DNA of 64,000 bases. Origin: an uncultured Muribaculaceae bacterium. GTDB lineage: Bacteria > Bacteroidota > Bacteroidia > Bacteroidales > Muribaculaceae. The translations under genes and the position numbers were made by a program. The notes below the pieces were generated by a model that worked only from the letters and a program-made list of their open reading frames with translations, did no database searches and was not told the DNA's origin. The stretch's first letter is position 1. Every line of letters begins with the position of its first letter. The stretch covers positions 1 through 64,000 of the forward strand of contig CALUMH010000002.1 of the NCBI GenBank assembly GCA_944321685.1, written 5' to 3'. Below are positions 56,659-64,000 of the stretch, piece by piece.

Positions 56659-59271
56659 ATGCGTTTAAAGCTACTCTTCCTGATTGTCGCATTTGTCACT
56701 GCATCGGCAACGTTGCGTGTCGCCGGGCAGGTCAATGATACTATTTACTCGCCCAATGTGATTTATTCGTCAATGCCCCGCACTTATGAGATTGCCGGGA
56801 TTAAAGTCACAGGTGTCGATAACTATGAGGATTACATCATAATAGGTTATTCGGGACTTGCCATAGGGCAGAAGGTGGAAATACCCGGTGCCGAAATCAC
56901 GGCTGCTGCAAAACGCTTTTGGCGGCAAGGGCTTTTCTCGAAGGTGCAAATCAAGGTTGACAAGATTTACAGCGACAAGGTGTGGCTTGAAATAGCTTTG
57001 CGCCAACAGCCCCGTATTGCCGAAATCAATTATAACGGCGTGAAGAAGGGCGAGAGGGAAGACCTGCAATTGCGGCTCGGCTTGATGAAGGGAAACCAGT
57101 TCACGCCCAACATTGCCGCCCGTGCCGAGCAAATCATAGCGCAATATTTCGACTCGAAAGGTTTCAAGAATGCCGATGTGGATGTGATGCAACGCCCGTT
57201 GCCCGACAATGAAAACGAGGTGATTGTGGACATCAATGTCAACAAGCATGAGAAGATAAAGGTACATAAAATTTATATCGAAGGTAATGAGGTGATGAGC
57301 GACCGCAAGCTGAAGCGTGTGATGAAGAAAACCAACGAGCAGCGCAGCCTCATCAAGCTATTCAGCCAAAAGAAGTTTGTTACATCCGATTACGAGGACG
57401 ACAAGAACCGCATTATCGAGAAATATAATGAAATGGGTTACCGCGATGCCAAGATTATCGCCGACAGCGTGGTAAATTACAGCGATAAAAAGGTGGATGT
57501 GTATCTGCACATCGATGAGGGGCAAAAATATTATATTTCAAGCATCAATTGGGTGGGTAACACTATTTTCCCGTCGGCTTACCTCGATGCCGTACTTGGC
57601 ATGAAGCCCGGTGACGTGTATAACCAAAAGATGATAACCAAGCGCACGAGTGAAGACGAGGATGCCGTTGCCAACCTGTATATGGACCGCGGATACCTTT
57701 TCTTCCAGCTTGTTCCCATAGAGAAAAATATACATGGCGACTCGATCGACCTTGAATTGAGCATGATGGAAGGTCCACAAGCCCGCATCAATAAGGTTAC
57801 AATCAGCGGAAACGACCGCTTGTATGAGAAAGTAGTGCGCCGCGAACTTTATGTGCGCCCCGGCGAGTTGTTTTCTAAGAGCGACCTTATGCGTTCGGCG
57901 CAGATGATTGCGCAGACGGGGCACTTCAACCCTGAAACGATGGACATACGCCCCGAGCCTAATGAGCAGAACGGTACGGTTGACATAGTGTTTGACCTTG
58001 AGACGAAAGCCAGCGACCAAATTGAGTTTTCGGCAGGATGGGGGCAGACCGGTATCATTGGCCGGTTGAGCTTGAAGTTCACCAACTTCTCGATGAAGAA
58101 TCTGTTCAACCCGTCGTCATATAAAGGTATAATACCGCAAGGCGAAGGCCAAACGTTTACAATCTCGGCGCAAACCAACGCCCGTTACTACCAGGCCTAC
58201 AGCCTATCGTTCCTTGACCCGTGGTTTGGCGGCAAGCGACCCAATTCATTGTCGGTTTCGGCATACTATTCTCGCCAGACGGGTGTGAACAGTGATTACT
58301 ATAACTCTACTTGGGCCAATGCATACAGCGGTTACTTGTATGGCATGGGTGGTGTGTATGACGATTATTACCAGTATCAATATGAGGATTCATACGACCC
58401 CAATAAATTCTTGCAGATGGCCGGTATCACGGTGGGCTTCGGTAAACGCTTGAATTGGCCCGACGATTATTTCACGCTTACTGCCGAACTCAGCTACCAG
58501 TGGTATTATCTGAAGAACTGGGATTACCTATACTATATGAACAACGGTACGTCGAATGCCATAGTGCTGGGCTTGACGCTTGCACGTAACAGCATCGATA
58601 ACCCGCTCTATACTCGCCGTGGTAGCCAGTTCTCGCTGCAATTGCAAGTTACCCCACCCGCCTCACTCTTTGGCAAGAAGGACTGGAGAGCGTTGTCGGA
58701 GGCCAACACCGATGCCTCGCGCCAACAGATGTATGAATGGATTGAATACTGGAAACTCAAATTCAAGTCGCGCACATATACGCCGCTTACCGACCCCGAT
58801 GGCAAATGGACGCTTGTGTTGATGACTCGTGCCGACATAGGTTTGCTTGGCAGCTACAACCGCTACCTTAAATCTCCGTTCGAGACATTCTATGTGGGAG
58901 GCGACGGTATGTCGGGCAGCTACACTTATGCCACCGAGACAATAGCCTTGCGCGGATATGACAACGGTGCGTTGACCCCGTATCGAAGTGAAGGTTATGC
59001 ATATACCCGGTTTGCAGTGGAATTGCACTTCCCGTTCATGTTGCAATCAAGCACCACAATCTACGGCCTGGTATTTGCCGAAGGTGGTAATGCATGGGCC
59101 GACATAAAGGACTTCTCCCCGTTTGACCTGAAGCGTTCGGCCGGAGCCGGTGTCCGCATTTTCTTGCCCATGGTCGGCATGATGGGTATCGACTGGGCAT
59201 ATGGTTTCGACAGCGTATTCGGTGAGAAAGGCGGCAGCCACTTCCACTTTGTGCTCGGACAAGAGTTTTAA
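56659..59271 (+). CDS. bamA: Outer-membrane assembly factor BamA
   Basis: Central subunit of the barrel assembly machine. Signal peptide (RLKLLFLIVAFVTASATLRVAG), then about five POTRA domains from residue 40 to 430 (YEIAGIKVTGVDNYEDYIII, EINYNGVKKGEREDL, KVHKIYIEGNEVMSDRKL, YYISSINWVGNTIF, INKVTISGNDRLYEKVVRRE). The 16-strand barrel occupies about 465-870, with the L6-type motif IALRGYDNGALTP and a last strand HFHFVLGQEF ending in Phe. At 870 residues it is longer than E. coli BamA, as usual for Bacteroidota. It follows uppS and precedes two OmpH chaperone genes. Confidence 0.97.
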   Translation: MRLKLLFLIVAFVTASATLRVAGQVNDTIYSPNVIYSSMPRTYEIAGIKVTGVDNYEDYIIIGYSGLAIGQKVEIPGAEITAAAKRFWRQGLFSKVQIKVDKIYSDKVWLEIALRQQPRIAEINYNGVKKGEREDLQLRLGLMKGNQFTPNIAARAEQIIAQYFDSKGFKNADVDVMQRPLPDNENEVIVDINVNKHEKIKVHKIYIEGNEVMSDRKLKRVMKKTNEQRSLIKLFSQKKFVTSDYEDDKNRIIEKYNEMGYRDAKIIADSVVNYSDKKVDVYLHIDEGQKYYISSINWVGNTIFPSAYLDAVLGMKPGDVYNQKMITKRTSEDEDAVANLYMDRGYLFFQLVPIEKNIHGDSIDLELSMMEGPQARINKVTISGNDRLYEKVVRRELYVRPGELFSKSDLMRSAQMIAQTGHFNPETMDIRPEPNEQNGTVDIVFDLETKASDQIEFSAGWGQTGIIGRLSLKFTNFSMKNLFNPSSYKGIIPQGEGQTFTISAQTNARYYQAYSLSFLDPWFGGKRPNSLSVSAYYSRQTGVNSDYYNSTWANAYSGYLYGMGGVYDDYYQYQYEDSYDPNKFLQMAGITVGFGKRLNWPDDYFTLTAELSYQWYYLKNWDYLYYMNNGTSNAIVLGLTLARNSIDNPLYTRRGSQFSLQLQVTPPASLFGKKDWRALSEANTDASRQQMYEWIEYWKLKFKSRTYTPLTDPDGKWTLVLMTRADIGLLGSYNRYLKSPFETFYVGGDGMSGSYTYATETIALRGYDNGALTPYRSEGYAYTRFAVELHFPFMLQSSTTIYGLVFAEGGNAWADIKDFSPFDLKRSAGAGVRIFLPMVGMMGIDWAYGFDSVFGEKGGSHFHFVLGQEF

Positions 59272-59291
59272 TGGAATTAGTAATGTGGAAT

Positions 59292-59348
59292 AATTAGGAA
59301 TGAGGAATTGTCGGGTTGTTGACAGCGCACAATTCCTCATTCCTAATT
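59292..59348. repeat. 20-bp perfect inverted repeat between bamA and ompH
   Basis: AATTAGGAATGAGGAATTGT (59292-59311) and its exact complement (59329-59348) around a 17-nt loop. The arm itself is built of AGGAAT units. It starts 20 bp after the bamA stop; it may end that transcript or be a small mobile palindrome. Confidence 0.7.
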
Positions 59349-59402
59349 CATAATTAATTGTAATTATAATTAAATCATAGACCATTAACTAAACTATTGC
59401 GT

Positions 59403-59410
59403 TATTTTTG
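59403..59410 (+). promoter_or_regulatory. Minus-10 (TATTTTTG) upstream of first ompH
   Basis: Perfect TAnnTTTG; minus-33 not recognisable. It would give a leader of about 65 nt. Confidence 0.4.
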
Positions 59411-59480
59411 TGTCAAAAGTCTGTGAATTGCCTGTTGTCGGGCAGTTTGCATTAGAACGAAAATATAATTTAGACCTGTT

Positions 59481-59996
59481 ATGAAGAAATTTTTGATAGC
59501 CATTGCCGCGGTAATAGTATGCGGTGTGAGTGCATCGGCACAGAAGTTTGCGCTTGTTGACATGGAATATATTTTGAAGAATATTCCGGCCTATGAAATG
59601 GCCAATGAACAATTGAACCAGGTGTCGTTGCGTTGGCAAAAAGAGGTTGACGACCTTGCAAAGGAAGCCGAAAATATGTATAAGAATTATCAAAGCGACA
59701 TGGTTTTTCTGACCGACGAGCAAAAAAAGACCAAGGAGGAAGAAATTGTAATCAAGGAAAAGGAAGTCACCGAGTTGCGTTACAAATATTTCGGTCCCGA
59801 AGGTGAATTGTTCCAAAAGCGCCAGTCGCTTATCAAGCCTATTCAGGATGACATTTATGCCGCAATAAAGAAAGTGAGCGAGGAACGGGGCTATCAGGTG
59901 ATTTTTGATCGGGCTTCGTCGCAAAGCATAGTTTTTGCGTCTCCCCGCATTGATATCAGCAATGAAGTGTTATCGAAGCTGGGCTACGGCAAATAA
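59481..59996 (+). CDS. ompH: OmpH/Skp-family periplasmic chaperone (first copy)
   Basis: Signal peptide (KKFLIAIAAVIVCGVSASA), then QKFALVDMEYILKNIPAYEMANEQL and a long charged coiled coil (about 50-125) rich in Lys and Glu, ending with the small core strands GYQVIFDRASSQSIVFASPRIDIS. Skp trimers hold unfolded outer-membrane proteins during transfer to BamA, which is the upstream gene. 171 residues is the usual length. The second copy follows 105 bp later; the two differ enough to be separate paralogues. Confidence 0.93.
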   Translation: MKKFLIAIAAVIVCGVSASAQKFALVDMEYILKNIPAYEMANEQLNQVSLRWQKEVDDLAKEAENMYKNYQSDMVFLTDEQKKTKEEEIVIKEKEVTELRYKYFGPEGELFQKRQSLIKPIQDDIYAAIKKVSEERGYQVIFDRASSQSIVFASPRIDISNEVLSKLGYGK

Positions 59997-60015
59997 GTAA
60001 GTTTGAGTTAAATAC

Positions 60016-60046
60016 TTGTGTAAAACAAAACAGTTTGCTATTTTTG
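60016..60046 (+). promoter_or_regulatory. Promoter for second ompH
   Basis: TTG (60016-60018), 20 bp, TATTTTTG (60039-60046). Predicted start near 60052, which excludes the upstream in-frame TTG/ATG codons and supports ATG 60101. Confidence 0.65.
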
Positions 60047-60100
60047 CAGCGTAAACCACGGTTTACGCCATTCCACAGGAAATTAAAATTTAAATTAAAG

Positions 60101-60607
60101 ATGATAAAGAAATTTTTATTGGCTGCGTTGGTAGCTTTCCCTATGTGCATTGCCGCACAAACACTGAAATTCGGAACAGTCAACTCTCAAGAGATTTTTA
60201 ACCTCATGCCCGACAAGGCAACTGCCGAATCGACACTGCAATCGGTGTCGGAAAAATATCAAACCGAATTTAACAACCTGCAACAGGAGTTTGAGAAGAA
60301 ATTCAAGGAATATCAGGAACTTGATCCTTCCACTCCTCAATCAATAAAGGATCGCCGTGCCCAAGAGTTGCAGGAAAATCAGCAAAAGATACAAAACTTC
60401 CAGCAAATGGCTGCGCAGGACTTGCAAAAGCAACAAGAAACTTTGTTGGCTCCGATTACCGATAAAATTCAAAAAGCCATTCAGGCTGTAGGGGCCGAGG
60501 GCGGTTATACTTTTATCTATGACTTGTCGATTCCGGCTGTTGTTTATACTGGTGCCGGTGCCGAGGATGTTACTCCTCAAGTTAAGGCCAAATTAGGTAT
60601 TAAATAA
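60101..60607 (+). CDS. ompH: OmpH/Skp-family periplasmic chaperone (second copy)
   Basis: ATG at 60101 opens a signal peptide (IKKFLLAALVAFPMCIAA). The mature part begins LKFGTVNSQEIFNLMPDKATAES, continues as a Gln/Glu-rich coiled coil (about 45-125, with EFNNLQQEFEKKFKEYQEL and repeated Q-rich heptads) and ends GGYTFIYDLSIPAVVYTGAG. It is the same fold as the preceding gene but more glutamine-rich. About 168 residues. It has its own promoter and a terminator at 60634-60679, so it can be expressed separately from bamA. Confidence 0.93.
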   Translation: MIKKFLLAALVAFPMCIAAQTLKFGTVNSQEIFNLMPDKATAESTLQSVSEKYQTEFNNLQQEFEKKFKEYQELDPSTPQSIKDRRAQELQENQQKIQNFQQMAAQDLQKQQETLLAPITDKIQKAIQAVGAEGGYTFIYDLSIPAVVYTGAGAEDVTPQVKAKLGIK

Positions 60608-60633
60608 TCAAGCCGTAAGGCGAAACAATAAAG

Positions 60634-60679
60634 AAACGAAGCCGCATCGGGGTGATACTTGTTGCGGTTTCGTTTTTTT
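60634..60679 (+). terminator. Intrinsic terminator after second ompH
   Basis: AAACGAAGCCGCA pairs with TGCGGTTTCGTTT (one G.T) around a 16-nt loop and runs into TTTTTTT on the plus strand. The A-rich left side also allows function for the converging AAA gene. Confidence 0.8.
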
Positions 60680-60723
60680 ATTGTCGGTTAAATCCGCTGA
60701 CTCGTAAATCGGCGACAAGAAAA

Positions 60724-62823
60724 TTACTTGAAACCTATGCGCGATGAAGGTCGGTTGTGGGAGATTTTTTCTTCGCAGCAAAAACGGTTGACTATATCGA
60801 ATGACGGTGTTGTTCCATCAAGCACTTCCATCATTGACACTTTGCGGACAATGTTGTCGATTTCGCCGCCGCTGAAGTCGTAATTTGTGGCGAGCCGGTC
60901 GGCATCCGATAAACCAAGACCCGGTAACTTGTCGAGCCAAATGTTACGTTTTGCCTCGATTGACGGACGGTCGAAACGTATCTTGAACAGAAACCGGCGC
61001 TCGAAAGCCACGTCAAGGTTCCCGGCCAGGTTGGTGGTGGCTATCAATATGCCGTCGAGCCGTTCCATCTCTTCGAGAATTATGTTTTGGATTGTGTTCT
61101 CGGTTTGGTCGATGCTGCGGCCACTGTCCATGTCGCGGCGTTTCGAGAATATGGCATCGGCCTCGTTGAAAAGCAATATAGGCTTTACCGCCGTGCGCTT
61201 GCAAGTCTGCCGGTAACGGGTGAATATCCCCTTGATGATTTTTTCACTCTCGCCATACCACATACTTTTGGCCGCGCTGATGTCAACGTGAATAATATCG
61301 CGCCCCGACTTGCGCGCCCATTGCATCACGCTCTCGGTCTTGCCGGTACCGGGTGCGCCATATAGCAGTATGGCTATACCGCGCGGCAATCCTTTCGCGT
61401 CGAGCCGCTCCACAAGATTACGGTAATTGTCTTCCTGCAAGGCGTTCTCCACCATCGACAGCTGCTCCTGCTCACGCTGAGAGAAGAACAAGTGTTTCTC
61501 CTTGATGCCCGAGGCCTCGATAAGTTCTTTTTTGCTGACTTTCTCGATGAATATGGGGGCATCCTCCTCGAAATACAGCTCCTTGGCCATATCGGTAAGG
61601 CGCAATACCGTGTATTCCCCGAAAAAGCTATCAATCGAAACCATCTCTACAAGATCGAGACGTTGCAACTTGTGAGCCTCGTCTTTCAGCAACTTCAAGT
61701 TATTGTTTCGCTCCTTCACGGGATACAGCTTGCCAAGCTCACCAAGCACACTTGCCCCTTCTTCGCCATTGGCACAAGCATCACAAATGATATAGAACAA
61801 TGCACGATAATCTTCTTCGGGAACAAGTTCCTTTATTTTGCCAAGGCATGATAGCGACGAATTGGCATCTTCAATCAACTGTATTTTCTCGGCAAGGCGT
61901 TTCATGGCCTGCGGATTATCGATATCATGCTCCTTGCCGTGAACAAATTTTTTTACTTCCTTGGCAAATGAATAACGGTTAAGCCCTATATATTGTTTGC
62001 CGAATACGCCGAAGTCTTCCCCGAGGAAAAGCCGCTGCCCGTGGAGCGACAGCAGTATGTCTTCTTTGTTGCCCGACAATTCAACCAAATCATTTTTTAT
62101 AAGCGAATGAGACCCGTCGAGCAGCGACTTGCGTTCGCTGAAACGCACGCCATAGGCTTCGTATATATCTTTTAATGTATCGGTCAAGTCGCTGCGGCCA
62201 TTGCCGTCACACATGAAAAAGTCGTTACACACTTCATAGAACAGTGCACGGGCAGGCAATTCATGCACGATGGCCTTCAATTCTTTAACCAACGGCATAT
62301 CCCGGTTGTCGCGTTCCAGCGACTCTACTTGCTGGAAAAGTGCCTCGGCTGTGATGTCACTGTCTTGCACCATCGAATCGACCAATTTACAAAAGTCGTA
62401 TTTGTCAAACTTCTTTTCAAGAATACGAGCCTGCCGCGACTCTGGCTTCTTATTTTCAAGTATGCAGCCTATAACATAATTGGTGACCATGAAATTCTGG
62501 CGGCCTATGCGACATTCGCTTAAATCGGTTTGTACCACAAGGTCTTTTTTCAGCAATGATTTCAACGATGGAACATATTCCATGATTTCAAGTTGCGGAC
62601 AACCGAAATAGTGCGCTATATCATCAAGATCGCTGCTGCGGCCGGCACAACTGCGGTCGAAAAGTGCCGTGAATATTATTGCTTCGCCCTTGTCTCCAAG
62701 TCCCAAAGTACGCATTATCCCTTCAAGGAACGCCGTTACTTCCTTGCCGCCAAGCCGTTGCAACTTGCTGTCGCGCAGTTTCGAGGCCGCAGCCTTGATG
62801 TATTGTATCGAAGTCTTTTCCAT
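60724..62823 (-). CDS. AAA+ ATPase with altered Walker B and large unknown N-terminal region
   Basis: C-terminal AAA module at about 455-690: Walker A GAPGTGKT near 485-492, a substrate-loop segment MWYGESEKIIKGIF, Walker B read as ILLFNEADAIF near 548-556 where Asn replaces the usual Asp, sensor 1 ILIATTNLAGNLD, and arginine-finger region AFERRFLFKIRFDRP. The first 450 residues are helical, charged and without known motifs; they contain short repeats of acidic/Leu stretches and look like a regulatory or adaptor region. The AAA part resembles FtsH/Vps4-type ATPases. No protease residues are seen. Role unknown. It lies downstream of a helicase gene on the same strand with a TAACTTTG minus-10 between (62851-62844). 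Confidence 0.85.
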   Translation of the reverse strand: MEKTSIQYIKAAASKLRDSKLQRLGGKEVTAFLEGIMRTLGLGDKGEAIIFTALFDRSCAGRSSDLDDIAHYFGCPQLEIMEYVPSLKSLLKKDLVVQTDLSECRIGRQNFMVTNYVIGCILENKKPESRQARILEKKFDKYDFCKLVDSMVQDSDITAEALFQQVESLERDNRDMPLVKELKAIVHELPARALFYEVCNDFFMCDGNGRSDLTDTLKDIYEAYGVRFSERKSLLDGSHSLIKNDLVELSGNKEDILLSLHGQRLFLGEDFGVFGKQYIGLNRYSFAKEVKKFVHGKEHDIDNPQAMKRLAEKIQLIEDANSSLSCLGKIKELVPEEDYRALFYIICDACANGEEGASVLGELGKLYPVKERNNNLKLLKDEAHKLQRLDLVEMVSIDSFFGEYTVLRLTDMAKELYFEEDAPIFIEKVSKKELIEASGIKEKHLFFSQREQEQLSMVENALQEDNYRNLVERLDAKGLPRGIAILLYGAPGTGKTESVMQWARKSGRDIIHVDISAAKSMWYGESEKIIKGIFTRYRQTCKRTAVKPILLFNEADAIFSKRRDMDSGRSIDQTENTIQNIILEEMERLDGILIATTNLAGNLDVAFERRFLFKIRFDRPSIEAKRNIWLDKLPGLGLSDADRLATNYDFSGGEIDNIVRKVSMMEVLDGTTPSFDIVNRFCCEEKISHNRPSSRIGFK

Positions 62824-62843
62824 ATCGCCTGTGATTTATGCCA

Positions 62844-62851
62844 CAAAGTTA
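62844..62851 (-). promoter_or_regulatory. Minus-10 (TAACTTTG) upstream of AAA gene
   Basis: Minus strand TAACTTTG with a TTTG 14 bp upstream, shorter spacing than usual. Predicted start about 62838. Confidence 0.45.
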
Positions 62852-62899
62852 CACACCTGTTATGCCAAATCTCAGCACACCTTTACGGAAAATCCCTCG

Positions 62900-64000
62900 C
62901 TATTCCACTTTTTCTATCACCCCTTCGAGTGGGTACCATATACGCCCCGACACCCGTGGCATACCGGCCTCGGCCACAAGTTCCATGTATTTCTTCACTT
63001 GCTGTCGGTAGCTTGGCAGGTGCTTGTCGCCAAATTTGAAATCCACCACTATGGTTTCTCCGTCGGGGGTGATTACCACACGGTCGGGCCTGTAATGCTT
63101 GCCTTCTGCCGAGATGGTACGCTCTTTATATACTTTGTTGCCGCGAGCAAACCATCGTCGCACTTCATCGTTTTGTACCAATATGCGGCGAATAATACTG
63201 CTGATTTCGTTGTACCGTTCGGGCAGCACTATGCAGCGCACTCGGCAATACTTGAGGCAACGTTCCACTTCACTCTCGTTGTGTATCATGCCCAAAATCT
63301 TGTGTAAAAGCACCCCACGCTCCTGTTGAACGGTGTAAAACACCTCCGGCAAGTCGAAATGGGCAAGGTCGTGGCGGTTTTCCACAAAATAAGGCAACAT
63401 TGAAGTAATCTTGGGCAATTCGGCAGCATCGCGATCATTGTTTGCAATTTCACCTGCCGTGTATCCGGTTTCGGTTGCAGTTACGCCTAAGGCCACATCA
63501 CGCCCATGCTTGTCATTCAGTTCGTCAACCCTTTCAGGAAGGCAACTGTCGGAACCAAAGTCACACAGGCATTCGCTAAGCAAAAGTGAGCCGAGCGTTT
63601 CGGCAGGTTTCTCGGGTCGTTCGGTGAATATATGCAATTCATCCACGGCTCGTGTGAAAGCCACATAAGTTTTATTAAGGGCATCGATTACGCTTTCTTT
63701 TACTCTTTCGTTATAGGCCGAGGCAAGTCGTGAAGTGTCAAGTTGCCGGTAATATTTTACAGGAACTATGGGTGGTACTGCGGCATCATTGTCAAACAGT
63801 CCGGTACGCAACACTTCATCGCGTGAAAACCACACGGTGCCGTCGGGCTTGCACATTTCCCAGTTGGCAAACGGAATTATCACGCAAGGGAATTCAAGGC
63901 CTTTCGACTTGTGAATGGTCATTACATTTATGGCATCCACTCCGGCCGGTGAGGTTATCGACAACTTGTCGCAAGTGCGGTCCCACCAATCGACAAATGA
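62900..64000 (-). CDS. UvrD/AddA-type helicase-nuclease, C-terminal part (cut by window edge)
   Basis: The reading frame is open through the window end, so the first part of the gene is missing. The visible 366 residues include helicase motif V (VMTIHKSKGLEFPCVIIPF), motif VI (YVAFTRAVDELHIF), a linker, and a C-terminal PD-(D/E)xK nuclease-like segment (HYRPDRVVITPDGETIVVDFKFGDK, with the Asp and DFK catalytic residues). This is the layout of AddA/RecB-type exonucleases that process DNA double-strand breaks, often working with an AddB-like partner. Which member it is cannot be decided without the N-terminus. Confidence 0.85.
   Translation of the reverse strand, partial: SFVDWWDRTCDKLSITSPAGVDAINVMTIHKSKGLEFPCVIIPFANWEMCKPDGTVWFSRDEVLRTGLFDNDAAVPPIVPVKYYRQLDTSRLASAYNERVKESVIDALNKTYVAFTRAVDELHIFTERPEKPAETLGSLLLSECLCDFGSDSCLPERVDELNDKHGRDVALGVTATETGYTAGEIANNDRDAAELPKITSMLPYFVENRHDLAHFDLPEVFYTVQQERGVLLHKILGMIHNESEVERCLKYCRVRCIVLPERYNEISSIIRRILVQNDEVRRWFARGNKVYKERTISAEGKHYRPDRVVITPDGETIVVDFKFGDKHLPSYRQQVKKYMELVAEAGMPRVSGRIWYPLEGVIEKVE

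Noticed and set aside
62900..64000. Defence island made of the AAA ATPase and helicase-nuclease
   Set aside because: Helicase motifs and the nuclease segment fit an ordinary AddA/RecB-type repair enzyme; no further defence genes or mobility signs are seen, and the gene is cut by the window edge.

Overview
The window reads as a chromosomal segment of a gut-type Bacteroidota, order Bacteroidales; a Muribaculaceae-like lineage is my guess. Supporting signs are the type IX secretion genes porT-porP-gldK-gldL-gldM-gldN, the order DUF6089-uppS-bamA-ompH-ompH, type B ribosomal protein L31, families typical of Bacteroidales (DUF6242, GH109-like lipoprotein, lone TonB receptor), and many promoters of the form TTTG, 18-20 bp, TAnnTTTG with no Shine-Dalgarno sites. 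There is no phage, integrase, intact transposase, CRISPR array or rRNA. One tRNA (Gly, CCC) is present.

Layout. 1-1270: an Omp85-type barrel gene whose start looks clipped, possibly by a mobile-element end. 1498-9871 (+): an exopolysaccharide arm with a CheY-like regulator, a sugar-phosphate transferase carrying a receiver-like N-terminus, a short TolC-like protein, a Wzz/Wzc-like protein with a degenerate kinase half, a Wzy-like polymerase and two GT4 enzymes. 9866-15695 (-): a convergent second arm with four GT2 enzymes and an asparagine-synthetase homologue that lacks the N-terminal cysteine. 15941-29032: mostly housekeeping genes (Ca/Na antiporter, LolC/E-like permease, aminotransferase, enolase, PRPP synthetase, intracellular GH13, patatin, L31B, TonB receptor, LpxB). 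29256-30281: zinc-ribbon DUF805 and YbjQ-type proteins. 30318-37237 (-): the T9SS core operon.

37488-48192: a glycan-use region with a Ser-type sulfatase, secreted GH2, a NahK-like sugar kinase and a CBM9-like protein on one strand, then a WG-repeat protein and a GH109-like lipoprotein on the other. It has no SusC/SusD pair. Together the enzymes suggest use of sulfated, amino-sugar-containing host glycans. 48386-51640: tricorn-like protease. 51841-52246: a very compact transcription unit encoding a possible 27-residue peptide, facing the tRNA-Gly unit. 52361-60607 (+): ribD, a DUF6242 lipoprotein, then envelope biogenesis (DUF6089, UppS, BamA, two Skp/OmpH chaperones). 60724-64000 (-): an AAA+ ATPase with an altered Walker B and a UvrD/AddA-type helicase-nuclease cut by the window edge.

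The most notable items are the 27-codon mini-unit at 51841-52008, the cysteine-less asparagine-synthetase homologue in the glycan locus, the receiver-like domain fused to the initiating sugar transferase beside a stand-alone receiver, and a nested inverted-repeat element at 46279-46384. All functions are inferred by reading protein sequences; no database search or structure prediction was run.
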